A stretch of 64,000 nucleotides of DNA, taken from contig NC_081414.1 of assembly GCF_030272615.1 (NCBI RefSeq), forward strand, positions 817,200,396-817,264,395, given 5' to 3'. The DNA comes from Cryptomeria japonica (taxonomy: Eukaryota > Streptophyta > Pinopsida > Cupressales > Cupressaceae). Positions 24,801 to 36,460 of the stretch are shown here, in pieces (position 1 is the stretch's first letter; every line of letters begins with the position of its first letter). The notes under the pieces are model-generated. The model did no database searches and was not told where the DNA came from. It saw nothing but the letters and a program-made list of their open reading frames with translations. A program made the position numbers and the translations under genes.

Positions 24801-25289
24801 GAGTGCCTTCAGTTAGTCGTTCTGTCAATTGGTTTGGTCTTCATATTTTATTGTTTGATCTTTATAAAAGTCGCATGATGCTTGCTTAGTTTGCGTGTCT
24901 AGTGTTCCCAATTTTTGTATGTCATTGGTAATTGTTACGTTTATTATGTCTATAAGAGTAAAGAGTAGTTTTGGTAATTGTAAGAAAAAGAATCAAGTGA
25001 TCTAGTGACTTAATAATGTTTATAAAGGACGAGTTAATATCTTGGTATGAGTTGATATGAATTTTATCAGCTTGTTAGCTCGATAGTTGCAATTCGATCG
25101 TTTGAATATATGTAAGGACATTATATACATGGAGGGCAATAGTCACTTATAAGTAGTTATTGGAGTTAAGATAAGGTGATTGTATTATCAGTAGTTGATA
25201 TCGCCCATCGGATTATTGTGTTTTTGGATTATGCATGTATAAAGTTAGAATTATAAATATATTATATTTAATAAGCTTTTTGAATGAGT

Positions 25290-25320
<31 letters not shown>

Positions 25321-25546
25321 CAATTGTTCGAATATAAATCTATATGAAAAAAAAGTCATTAGTTATAAGCATTTGAAATCAAAGTATATATTTATATATT
25401 TAAACGTAAAATTTGCTATGAAGATTAATGTTTAAATATTAAAATGAAAGTTATTAATTAATTATTAAAATATAATAATAAAATTATATTAAAACAAATT
25501 TGATTTTATAGGAGGTGGCGGGGGTTATAGTTAGTATTAGGTCAAC

Positions 25547-25613
25547 GGTGGTCGATGGTAATATCGACCACCCCCCTTAATATAGGGAGGGGTCGGTATT
25601 ACCACCGACTACC
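25547..25613. repeat. Long imperfect hairpin in the C LTR
   Basis: The arm 25547-25569 (GGTGGTCGATGGTAATATCG...) pairs with 25591-25613 with three mismatches in 23 around a 21 nt loop. Short GGAGG/CCTCC arms extend it outward. It occupies the position of the GC-rich block seen in the other C LTRs. Confidence 0.75.
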
Positions 25614-25619
25614 CTCCTC

Positions 25620-25834
25620 CTTCATAAACCACGTACTCCCTCTTCCTCCATTAACACTGCAGTCAGCGGGCAATGACCCCTCTTGCCCCTCTCGCTGTTC
25701 AAAGCAATAAACAACCACTTCTCCATGTCCAAACTCTTCCACGAGCTGTAGTTCATTGCATCTAACTGCAGATTGGCCGATTGGGGAGGGGAATAGACTA
25801 GCACGTAAGGTGAAGACTGAAACATAAACCTTAG
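25620..25834 (-). other. Possible captured host-gene fragment inside the C LTR
   Basis: On the minus strand an acceptor-like 'tttatgtttcag' is followed by an open, GC-balanced stretch (SSPYVLVYSPPQSANLQL, DAMNYSSWKSLDMEKWLF, then ALNSERGKRGHCPLTAVL). It has no counterpart in the other C LTRs here and its base composition differs from them. I do not recognise the protein. An overlapping frame is also open, so coding status is unproven. Confidence 0.25.
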
Positions 25835-26082
25835 TTAACTCAAGACCTAGTAGATTAAACACACAATTCGTTGAATGCAAACACATAGGTGTTTGATGTA
25901 ATGTACTGATCTCTCCACCCAGCCGATAATTGCTATAACCACGATCAAGGAGCGCAAAGAACTATAGTTAATTGGAGATGGACTCCTTACATGGAGGAAT
26001 AAGAAGAGTTGGAGGTAAAAGACTTTTAGTTAATAACTATTACTAAGCCCCAGATTTAGGAGAAGCGATGGGTGATTTTTAG

Positions 26083-26090
26083 TATAAATA
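26083..26090 (+). promoter_or_regulatory. TATA box in the solo C LTR
   Basis: TATAAATA followed by a purine/G-rich run (ggggtgggagtagagagg) is a good core-promoter shape. It lies about 540 bp upstream of the ORF at 26627 and is on the same strand, so it could drive LTR transcription. The start site is not determinable here. Confidence 0.55.
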
Positions 26091-26626
26091 GGGGTGGGAG
26101 TAGAGAGGAAGGGGGGACAAGTCATTTTTGGCATCCAAGGAAGGACGGTGGATTGTAGAAAGAAGAATAGACTTAGAGAGGATATTGTTTTGATAGTATC
26201 AAGAGAGTTGCTTTTTTTGATAGAGTTGGAAAGTATTGGTGAAAAGGATCGCAAGCAAGGCGCATTTATCAGCGAAAGGGCGTTAAGGTCTTGCATATTG
26301 ATCAACATCTCAATAGGTTAGGAATTTCTTAGTTTACGATCATTAATATTTACAATCTTTGTTATATGTCATGTTTATTGTCTTGCTTATGAAATAGTTA
26401 TGGTTATGTTTTATTTATCGTTAGGGATTGTTAAATAAAATCATATAATAGAAGTTGTGATTACGTTATGACTATAGAAGTGGAATAGTGTTTAAGTTCA
26501 AATTGCACACTTGTTATTATATGGAAGAAATGTATGGTTGCGTTCAAAACCTAGTTATTAAGATTTATTAGACATAGCTCTAGGAGAGTCTGGGAAGTAA
26601 TAGTTTACTATTGATACATTACAGAG

Positions 26627-27022
26627 ATGGTACGAGTCAAATAGATAGCTCGCAAATCCGTAGCAGGTTATGCTCACTACTTGAAAGTCAAGAAAGATTC
26701 TTTGACACCTATCAAGCCTATTGTGGATGACAACCCTAATGAAGAGAACCCAGCTCCTGAAGAGAGAAAAGAGATAGAAAAAGGTCCTACTCAGAGTCCA
26801 ACTAAAGAAGTTACTATTGGAAAAGGAAAAGAACCCAAGCTAGTGTGCTCGCCAGAAAATCCAATAGTTATAAGTTCTGACTCATCGGAGGGGTATACCC
26901 CCTTAAGTGATAATGAGTCTGTGGGGTACTTTCCCCTGAGTGAAAGCAAATCTGAAGGATATACTCCTTTAGATCATGTAGAGTCTGACAAGTGCACTTC
27001 TCCAATTTTTTCGGAAGAATGA
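26627..27022 (+). pseudogene. LTR-encoded ORF with histone-H3-tail-like start, SIM-like motif and 11-residue repeats
   Basis: Reads MVRVK, a TAG codon, then IARKSVAGYAHYLKVKKDSL and on for about 131 codons to TGA. The first 17 codons line up with the histone H3 tail (MARTKQTARKSTGGKAP): the Arg, Lys, Ala-Arg-Lys-Ser and Gly positions agree, and the TAG could be a decayed CAG (Gln). The middle is Lys/Glu/Pro-rich and probably disordered. Then comes NPIVISSDSSE, which has the shape of a SUMO-interaction motif (hydrophobic core then acidic/Ser). It is followed by three 11-residue repeats: GYTPLSDNESV, GYFPLSESKSE, GYTPLDHVESD. No enzyme domain is visible. The start ATG was chosen for the H3-like register. 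It may be a remnant of a small element-encoded chromatin-interacting protein, or chance similarity. Confidence 0.45.
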
Positions 27023-29444
27023 TGTAACATTCTAGTGTAAAAAAAATATAAAAATAAAAATAAAGACATTATTCTATGGAGAAATGTATTATGTCTTCTT
27101 GTAAGACTTCCTTGATGAAATAAATATATCTATTTTAATCTTAGTCTATGGTATAAGTGGAAATTATTGAGGTTGCATACCCATAGTAGTTAACAAGAGT
27201 AATTAAACTCTTAAACATGTTAATAAGTGTAAAATTCTGTGTTATACCGACCAAATTGTTCTTCGTGTCTTGACAACGTATATTCGTATTGCAAGTTAAT
27301 TTTGTGATAGGTGTTGGTATGTAAGATTACCTTGTTTATATGGTGGTCGTAGCTAAGTACATTGAGTCATGTTGTCAGTATGTTCTGTGTGCTGTGTTTT
27401 GGCTAGTTATTTAGATGTATAACCTTAAGGAAATGAGCCACTATGAGTTGTTCGTAATGGTCAACCTTAGGTTAGTAATTATGTATCTTTCATCCGAGGT
27501 AGGTCAAAATTGGGTATGGCTATCTGTGTCACCATAGAGTTCTATAGATAGAACTAACCTGTAGTGTCCTAAGAGAGAGAGTGGCTTTCGAGCGGGGGCC
27601 ATGCCCGAAGTGGTGACAGGATAACCCATTGGAAGTTGGTTAAGAAAGTGAAAATCTAATAAATGACTAGGGAAGGGTAGAATAAAAGTTAAATAAAATA
27701 ATGTGCCTCGCACATAGGTGAGTGCTAGTATAGGACTCAAAATGTAGTGAGAAGGCCTGGAATGGCAAACTTACCACCTTGTCTTCGTGAGAGGATTGGT
27801 AAGGTCCACATGAGTCTTAGTTGGAATCGGAGGTTCGGGAGAGTTTACCAGGATAACCCAGGATGGGGGTAGGGACCTATGGAGGCTGTACCATGGTATC
27901 CACCGTAAGACATGCGATGACACTTTCTCCTTAGAGTCACTAGCATTTTGTGAGTTGGTTCACATGATTGTAAGTGGAGTCTTGTAGTCCTTTCATTCTT
28001 GTTTCATTTTACTTGCTTGAGGGTTATCTACTATCTCCAGCACGGTGGGGTGGTTCCTTTTTGGAATCACATGGTCGGGTGGTAGTGTCACTTCCCATCG
28101 GATGTACTGGAATGTATCTTCAGGCGAGGAAGGACTTCGTTGATGTTCTTGGTTCGTGATTCATGTACCAGCTCCTATTCCTAACCATTATTCAGTTGAA
28201 AACTAGAGGTTTTGAAAAGAAACTTTATGTAACTTTCATTTTGTAACATTTTAGCTTATGATGTAATTTTCTTTTTTGAAAACATGTATTTTCGAATATT
28301 GTAAGCAAAGAAACATTGTAATGTATGCTATTTCAATTACTTAATTCTTTTGTATATAATATATGATTTCTTGAAGTATTTTAAATTCTTTCATTGTGGA
28401 AATTTTATCTTAAATATTTAATTTACGAAGTAATATTCATTGGTAACCCTTAGGAAATTCAGGTGTTAGACTTCCGCTATGTTATTAGATGTGCTAAGGT
28501 TTAATTCATGCACTTAATAAAATAAAATAAAATAAATTATTTCACCTTTAGTTGCATAGATTATGATGTTTTCCTTTAGGGTTCCTGACGGGGCATTACA
28601 TGACGCTCATGATAAGAATTAGGATCTAGTTGTTCTAGGCCACAAGCAATAGGCCATCTTGAGCCCTTGGTCAAGCGCTACCATCATGGGTAGCAACCAC
28701 AGAGAAACTGTCTGGGACATTGACCCTAGAAAGTGTTGTGTACCCACTAATCAGTTTATATCAAACCATATAGTAGAAAATAGAACTACATACTTTATGC
28801 CTTGATCCCATGCCGAAGTGGGTATGTAGGCAGTCTTGGGACGGAGTTGTCCCTCGTACTCAGGCATTCGTGGCTAGGGTCTAAGCTTGGTATAGAAAGG
28901 TTGAGTAAGAATCCTATTTTGAAAGATAAGATAATTAAATTGGAAAAAGTAATTCAATGCATACTCAGAAGGAATCCCGTATGGATTCGCTTGACTTCCC
29001 AAGGCTTTAAGCCAAATTCTGAGGTGGAATTCAAGCTTGTATTATGTTATTAATTACTCCTAAGGATGACGACCTCAGTGCACTTTTGTTAGAAGAGTGC
29101 AGTACTTAGTGAGTGGCTTAGGACCTGAATGGTCCCGATGAGTCCAAATCTCTGGCCAAAGCACCTCCTACCCCGTATGGGGTAGATGCCTACCCCATAT
29201 GGGTAGATGCCTACCCCACATGGGTAGATGCCTATCCTGTATTGGGTAGATGAAATCTTACATCCCGTATGGACAAATGCCTAACCTGTATGGTTAGATG
29301 CTCATCCCAAATGGATGAATGCCTAATCCAAATGGATGGATGCCCAGAGTATGCAATTGAATCAAACATAATGATTAAATTAAACACACAAAAAAAAGAA
29401 TGGTCAATTTTGTTGAGTTAATTATGGTGGGTTATTACAATCAA

Positions 29445-29595
29445 TTTATAAGTTATTTGTTTTTATTTGAGATCTTCTTCTAGACCATTTTAAAGGTGAT
29501 TTGATGAAGAAATATATTTCAATAATTAAAAATGAACATTAATTTCAATAAACTAATTTACATATAATTGTTTTCTATTAAAATATGTAGGGAAG
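29445..29595. other. Short spacer between elements B and C
   Basis: About 150 bp of AT-rich host sequence between the right TSD of B and the left end of C. The five bases GGAAG (29591-29595) should be the left TSD of C; the right copy is off the window. Confidence 0.6.
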
Positions 29596-31572
29596 TGTAA
29601 TGCCTCGCCAAGAAACCTTAAAGGATTCAACTAAAACTTTCAAAAAGAGTGTAAATAATTTTTTTTTAACATTAAAGAACTTAAAGATGCATTAAATTAA
29701 ATCTTCCAATAACATTTGCACAAGCAGAAGACTTAACTTAAACACCTAAAGGGTTTCCAATGAAGATTACTCGATTAATCCAATGAACATTAAGGTTTAT
29801 TAATCCAATTAACAATGTGAATCATTAAACCTACTCATGACAAAATTATTACCACAAGGACATAGAAATTAAATTCCATAAGAGATTTAACTAGCATGCT
29901 AGAATATATACATCTAACATTTGCTACATTACATCATAATCCATATTATTGCATCTAATTGATAACTGCAGACTTGCATTTAAGATTAATATCATCTAAA
30001 TTACATTATACATTTAAACCATAATGCCATTCATATATCCAAAATTAAAAGGAACCAAATGAACACATACACCATACAACACCAAAATTGATATCAGAGT
30101 TCACCCCTAATGGGCTACATCTCTGGGTTTGCTTCAAATGCAAGACCCTTCTTAATAAATAATGAGTGAAAAATGCATACGGTTCACATCAATTACACCC
30201 CACCATCAAGGCATACAAAAACAAATGATACATATGACCACATAGGGTCCAAGCGATACATGGATGATCCAAGAAGAAAAAAGAGGATCCATTTGACACA
30301 TAATATGGAGTAAATACAAGAGAACAATTGGAGCACCAGCGAAACTAAATCCTTGCATTCCATCATAAGCGTCACATGATCTAACATGAATATCAAGTAC
30401 TCACAAAAAGCATAAACAACTAGATATGAATCCTACAATAGTTCTCCAAGCAAAAGCAACATAAATTGCACACTAGTGAACATAAGGGAAGAGTGTCATC
30501 GCATAGCTTGGTATGGTTACCCTGGCAAGCCTCCATAGGTCTCGGCCCCCATCCAATGGGTTACCCTGGCAACCTCTCCTGAACCTCTAGCCCCATCCAA
30601 GTCTCATGTGGACCCAAACAACCCTTTCATGAGGACAAGGTTGTTGGTTTGCCATTCTAAACCTTCTCACTGCATCTTGAGTCTGTACTAGCACTCAACC
30701 CATGTGTGAGGCACACTTATCTTACTTAGTGTTTCCATCTACCAAACCCCCTAATAAATTATTAAGTTATCACTTTATTAGACAAAATTTTGATGGGTTA
30801 TCCTGCTTACCACTTTGGGCGCGACCCCCACTCGAAATCCACTCTCCCATATGACACTTAACCACAAATCAGACGAACTCCCAAAACCAAGGTATACACA
30901 AAAAATAGTATACAGAGTTCAAAGCAATAGAAAACCACTTGGCCAAACAAGCCCTTGTACACAGATAACCAACTGACAACTTTCAGACTAGAGACATGAC
31001 TAGTTACGAATCAAGCACATGAAAACAATCAATACTCAAAATCAAGGACTTGCAATTTTTGAAAGAAAATGAGAATACAATAAATGAAAATACACATCTT
31101 TGCTACTCTAATGTGACGTTAATTAATTCCATTTCGTTAAAATACAAATTGGTTAAAGTTTTCTAATCAATCTAAATTTTCAAAATACATCATTGGAAAA
31201 ATCATCATTACATAATAATTTCAATACCAAAATTACAATTATATAATTTGCCTATTTTCCAATACATATAAAAATATAAAATTAATCATAATTTCTCTAA
31301 AAGGAAATTTTTATTAAATTTCCAACTATATCTATTTTTTTTTTCTTTTCCCATTTCCGAATTCCCCAAGTAATATATCATTTAATTTTCAAATTTCACA
31401 AATAATACATTATTTAATTTAAAAAATTTCCAAATAATATTTTATTTAATTTTCTAAATTTGTAAATAAAATATTATTTAATTTTCCAAATTAAAATAAT
31501 CATTTCCATTTTCTTTCAAAATAACTTATCAATTCTATCCATTTCCAACATAATAAAAATATATATAAACAA

Positions 31573-31575
<3 letters not shown>

Positions 31576-31659
<84 letters not shown>
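31576..31659. repeat. (TA)n microsatellite, 42 units
   Basis: Uninterrupted AT dinucleotides. At the matching site of the 5' LTR (about 48655) only a few units are present. Confidence 0.95.
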
Positions 31660-31660
<1 letters not shown>

Positions 31661-31749
31661 TAATTAAAAATTAACATAAAAAAGAAACTTTTTAAAACAA
31701 AATTAAATTAACCTTTATATTTATTTATTTATTTGTTTTGAAAATAGCC

Positions 31750-31955
31750 CACCCATGTGGTTGGTCTCCCTTACCAATGGGAAGGGAGGCTACTATGGGG
31801 ACCATGTCATGGTCTCCCAACAACCTTGGTTGTCAGAGACCATGACATGGCCTCCATAGCCGAGGCCTCTCCCCATGGCCTGGGGAAACTACGACTCCCC
31901 CAACCATGGGTCGAGGGCCATGGCTTACCAAACGCCCCCCTCCCCAATATAATTA
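31750..31955. repeat. GC-rich inverted-repeat block in the C 3' LTR
   Basis: Contains CCATGTCATGGTCTC (about 31803) with its inverted copy GAGACCATGACATGG (about 31838) around a CAACAACCTTGGTTG-type loop. Further CCATGG-centred palindromes follow. A 48740-48900 copy in the 5' LTR is similar but shorter. The open frames across it (84 and 63 residues) follow the inverted repeats and have no protein support. Confidence 0.7.
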
Positions 31956-33787
31956 TTTTTTTTGCATTTTTTTTTTTGAATTTAAAACAAACCCCCATCC
32001 ACTATGTATAATCTCATAAGTTTTCTGAGAAATTTTCTGGGAAATCTTTCCAGAATACATTATGATTTTTATTTTTTTAAATAGAAAACTCCAAACACAT
32101 AAAACTCATAAAATGATAGGGAAAATAAAAAGGGAATGCAAATCTTTGAAAATAACCAGAGGATGAATATCAAATTCTTTTGAAACACTTTCTCTTCCAG
32201 GCAACTAAATCTGGCAAAATTTTGCCAGCATAACCCTTATATTGGGCAAATTTCAAATAAATGAAACAGTAATTACACACTGAATAGACTAATTTTACCA
32301 TTCAAACACTGAATGAGAGAATAAAAAATGAAATACTTCTTTTTTTGTTTTGGGGGGGGGGGGTTTAAACTCCAAGAGATTTCACCCAAATCTGATTTTT
32401 AAATCCATTCTTTCCATAAACAAGAAATTTAGATTTGGGGATAGACTAAAACTGGTCTAAAATCATACTAATTTCACCTTACAAAACTAAATTAATGATT
32501 CAAACAAATCTGACATCAAATCTCTTCACACTGAAATTTCTTCATACAAATACAATTTTCAACAAAACATAAACATTAAATAAAACCAGAATCCAACCTT
32601 ATGAGCTATCCTGGAATAAATCTGAGATGAGCCTAACCTACTCAAGAAATTCTTCCTCCATCTTCCAACCAAAATCCCCAAAAAATTTCAATCCCCAAAA
32701 AAAACTTTTTTTTTTTTTTAATTTCATGAAAAATATAGGTTAAAAGGAAATTTTTGACCTAAAAAATCCATTTTAGGTTGAAATTATTTTTGACCAAATA
32801 AATCATTTCCACAAAGTTAATATTCAAAAATGCTTTTTCCTCTCCAAAATTTGATTTTTTTAATTTTATATAAAACTTCAAATTTACATATTCAAAGTCA
32901 ATGGTAAGATATTTTGGAGATATTTTAATTTTCTTAAAAAGTTTATTTTTATAAATTCAAAATGCATAATACAATTACATTTCATAATTTGAATTGATCA
33001 ACTCACTAGTTAATTGAATTTAACGAATTGATTATCAACTAATCATTTAAAATGAGTTGTAATAATTAATTTGATTTAATTACGAATGAGAAATAAACAT
33101 ATTTAGCCAATTAAAATGATTAAGATTAATTAAATCATTTCACCCATTGCATAATACGAACTTAAGTAACCTAATTAGGCACATGCCCCACAAACCAAAT
33201 AAAAAGAGAACTTACAGACGACCGACACCACTCACATTTGGCATGACTAGGGGTAACACGAAGGGTTTATGAACTTATCTTCTCCCACATCCATCAAATC
33301 AATAAGGTACGCTCAAACCTGTGAAACCAGGTGGATTCGATACCTCGTACCCACATGATACTCAAACCTACAATTTCCTGCATCATTGATACACACATGC
33401 ATATATTCATAAAAACTTGGTAAACACACTAGTGAAGAAGAATCATGACTTCTCATGTCTCACCATAGTGAGTGACGAGAACCCATCTCCCCACACCCCA
33501 TACACGCTCATACATGATACATTCCCATGGCGCATAACATGCATAAGGGAAACAAGTCAGTCCATAATCATTAATGCATAATTAGATTCAACATTTAATC
33601 ATCGTCAATAAATTAATGCATAATCATCATTAACTAGAACACACACACATTAAAGAATACATCATCATGATAGCATACTAGCTACACATAAACATCATGA
33701 CCAAGGGGGGGGTCTACAAAGGTACTGAAAAGTCAAACTTAGTCAAAGTATGCATGTAAATAGTATGATTTAGGAAGGGGTACTACA

Positions 33788-33800
33788 TCCTCCCCCCTAG
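33788..33800 (-). other. Polypurine tract of element C
   Basis: On the minus strand ctaggggggagga abuts the TGTAGTACC start of the LTR, which proves this LTR is the 3' one and gives the strand. Confidence 0.85.
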
Positions 33801-34486
33801 GATTCGATTTACTCCTGGAAGTCGCACGTCTAGGGTAGGAACATAGGGACACCACAAGTCAAAGAACTCACATAATATAAGCCAAAATCTTGACTATATT
33901 GAAAGAAGTTGCAATCTATAAAATCAGCCTACTAATGTACCAAGATCAACATTCAAATCAACTATCTTAACAAAATTATTTCAGTCCTTTTCTAACTCAA
34001 ATAGGTTTTCAACAAATTTCCCTACACAATCCTTAATTACTAAAAATAAATGTGCTACACAAGCATGGCAACAGTCACATCATCTATCACCATCTAGGTT
34101 ATGCATGCCAATTATTTATTCAACTACTAGGAACCATAATTTCATTAAGTATTCACATAATTCATACAATATCTATTGAAATTCTTATCCAAAGCATATA
34201 ATACAGAGTAAAAACATCATAACTTACTCTAACCAAACATGAAAAACACTCCTATCATATCAACACTCATCATAATGATCAAAATTTTACATCTGATATA
34301 TCATCTTACACATATATTTTCCTTCCTACATTACTAGGGCAGCATATCATACTCAAGGTTAAGTACACAAATTCTGTCATTAAAAGGTAGCATACTACCT
34401 TAAGGGTCCATAATGTATAGACATAGAAAGCATAAAGGTTCATGGTATAAAACTAAAATAATGGTAACACCACAACATCAAAAATT
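33801..34486 (-). mobile_element. Internal domain of C, segment 3 (3' part)
   Basis: Non-coding AT-rich sequence between polypurine tract and the first solo B LTR. No domain in any frame. Confidence 0.6.
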
Positions 34487-35087
34487 TGTCACAACCCTCC
34501 TTTATCACCTTTGGATTTAAAATACAAACTCTATTATATTTTTTGATAAACTATTTAAATGATTGAATGAATATTATAAAAGGATAAAATAATAAAACAC
34601 ACACACACACACATGGAAAATATACATTTTTCTTAATTATTTATTTAGTTTTCCTCATCCAATTATGGCACATGTTGTAGGAAGAATAAGAAGCTTCTAG
34701 AGGGTTCTCCACCACCTTGCATGTAACTCCTCCCACTAAGTCTAATCAATTTGCATGAAGTCCAAAATTGGGAAAGAATCTCTTTTTTTTAATTAAAATT
34801 ATAGATAGTGGAATAGAGGGATTTTTCTTATAAATGATATGCAAGTTTTAAAAAATGGGAGTTGGTTATTCCATAAAGAAATTCTTCTCTCAAGAAATTT
34901 TTTTGTAGTCATATTTCATTTTTGAAAATAGCTAAGATTGCTTTGGAGGATTTCTTTCAAGTTTGAAGGATCAAGGGAGGCTAATTGAAGGATTCATAGG
35001 GGATTCTACATCAATTGCAAGCATCCAGGTTCTTTTATTTAGTTTTATTTTATTTTGAATCATGCATTGTATCCTTGTTGCGAATTA

Positions 35088-35290
35088 GATTAGATCAATT
35101 TGTTCAAATTCCTTGATGAGAATTAGATCAATTTATTTCAGTTTCTTGTTGAAGAACTAGATTAGATCAATTTATTTCAGTTTCTTGTTGAAGAACTAGA
35201 TTAGATCAATTTATTTTAGTTTCTTGCTGAAGAACTAGATTAGATCAATTTATTTCAGTTTCTTGCTGAAGAACTAGATTAGATCAATCT
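35088..35290. repeat. Tandem repeat, about 39 bp x 4-5
   Basis: Near-identical units containing agatcaatttatttcagttt and cttgttgaagaactagatt. Absent from the other three B LTRs. Confidence 0.9.
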
Positions 35291-35291
35291 T

Positions 35292-35940
35292 TATTTCCTC
35301 TCTCTAATTCATCTCTCTGATTTTTCAAATAGAAATATGAATCTCATCCTTATAATAGATCTCGCTGTGAATAATCCTCTATGATATTCTCAGTTGATTC
35401 CATTGTCTGGATTTATATATTTTTCTCTGTAAAATTAGTTGAAATAAAAGGATAGAATTCGCTGTGATTATTTCCTGTGTGATTGAATCCTAATCTTCAT
35501 TTCCTCCCTCTAATTCATCTCTCTGGTTTTTTGAATAGAAATCTAAATCTCATCCTTATAATAGATCTCACTGTGAATAATCCTCTGTGATATTCTCAGT
35601 TGATTCCATTGTCTAGATTTATATATTTTTCTTTGTAAAATTAGTTGAAATAAAAAGATAGAATTCACTATGATTATTTCCTATGTGATTGAATCCTAAT
35701 CTTTATTTCCTCCCTGTAATTCATCTCTCTGGTTTTTCGAATAGAAATCTGAATCTCATCCTTATAATAGATCTTGCTATGAATAATCCTCTGTGATATT
35801 CTCAGTTGATTCCATTGTCTGGATTTATATATTTTTCTCTGTAAAATTAGTTGAAATAAAAGGATACAACTCGCTGTGATTATTTCCTATGTGATTGAAT
35901 CCTAATCTTTACTTCTTCCCTCTAATTCATTTCTCTAGAA
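35292..35940. repeat. Tandem repeat, about 206 bp x 3
   Basis: Copies begin near 35292, 35497, 35704 and (partial) 35910 with 'tcctccctctaattcatctc' and share 'attctcagttgattccattg'. The unit itself is made from the CT-rich minisatellite of the family. Confidence 0.9.
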
Positions 35941-36307
35941 ATCTGAATCTCATTCTTAAAATGAATCTCTCTGTGAATATTAGTTATTTAAAATCTCTGT
36001 GATTATTTCCTCTATGGTTATTCTAAATCTCTCCTTGTGATTACTTTTGCATCTCCCTCTGAGCTGAATGAAGACCTCTCTGTGAATATTAGTTGAATAA
36101 ATCCTCCTATGAATACTAGAAATGAATCCTGGAAATAAACAATTTTCCTGTGAAGTCTGGAAATAAACTCCCTCCTTGTGAATGCTGGATAAAGCTCTCT
36201 CTCCCTCTCTATAAATGTTAAAATCCTATTTACTGTGAAAATTAATCTGAAAACAATTATTTGTTCATCTATTTTATCCATTTTCTTACTTCCTAAATAA
36301 ATTCTTA

Positions 36308-36351
<44 letters not shown>

Positions 36352-36372
36352 TGTGCATAGATATATATATAC

Positions 36373-36415
<43 letters not shown>

Positions 36416-36422
36416 TGTATAG

Positions 36423-36460
<38 letters not shown>

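Larger units (their letters stand above)
24301..28600 (+). mobile_element. Solo family-C LTR with its own TATA box and ORF
   Basis: TGTAGTACTCC...GGGGCATTACA, flanked by perfect 5-bp duplications TGACG (24296-24300 and 28601-28605), so the boundaries are exact. The ends (24301-24800 and 27490-28600) match other C LTRs. The middle (about 25500-27100) does not: it holds a GC hairpin, a possible captured gene fragment, a TATA box at 26083 and a short ORF. Only one LTR is present, so the internal domain was probably lost by recombination between LTRs. Confidence 0.92.
13733..29439 (+). mobile_element. Full-length but dead Ty3/gypsy retrotransposon (element B)
   Basis: Complete structure: 5' LTR, tRNA-Met primer site, one gag-pol region in the order protease, RT, RNase H, integrase, chromodomain-like tail, then polypurine tract and 3' LTR. 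A 5-bp duplication ATCAA flanks it. Integrase lying after RT/RNase H identifies Ty3/gypsy, and the C-terminal tail suggests a chromovirus-type lineage. At least eleven in-frame stops, one homopolymer frameshift and a lost integrase catalytic residue mean it cannot move by itself. A 4.3 kb solo C LTR has inserted in the 3' LTR, so the two LTRs are 3276 bp and about 3302 bp once that insertion is discounted. Confidence 0.95.
21833..29439 (+). mobile_element. 3' LTR of element B, split by a solo C LTR
   Basis: Runs TGTCACAACC to GGGTTATTACA, with the insertion 24301-28605 (solo LTR plus one TSD copy). Without it the length is about 3302 bp, close to the 5' LTR. Differences from the 5' LTR are a few percent in most places. 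They cluster at CpG/TpG/CpA sites in the block 23965-24120. The hairpin at 23232-23277, inverted repeat at 24122-24150 and minisatellite at 29165-29345 match the 5' LTR landmarks. Confidence 0.95.
29596..33787 (-). mobile_element. 3' LTR of element C
   Basis: 4192 bp. On the minus strand TGTAGTACCCCTTCC...GGCGAGGCATTACA. Landmarks shared with the 5' LTR are the block at 30480-30990 ('ggttaccctggca', 'ttgggcgcgacc'), the AT-rich 31080-31560 stretch, the GC block at 31750-31955, a G11 run at 32353 and the Tttaggttgaaa hairpin arm at 32780. The 31576-31659 (TA)n array is much longer than in the 5' LTR copy. Confidence 0.9.

Noticed and set aside
24301-28600. A complete small element rather than a solo LTR
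   Set aside because: The ends are LTR termini with a perfect TSD and there is no second LTR, primer site or polypurine tract inside.
31757-32011. 84-residue ORF and its antisense partner
   Set aside because: Both reflect the inverted-repeat GC block of the C LTR; the sister copy at 48740-48900 does not keep the frame.
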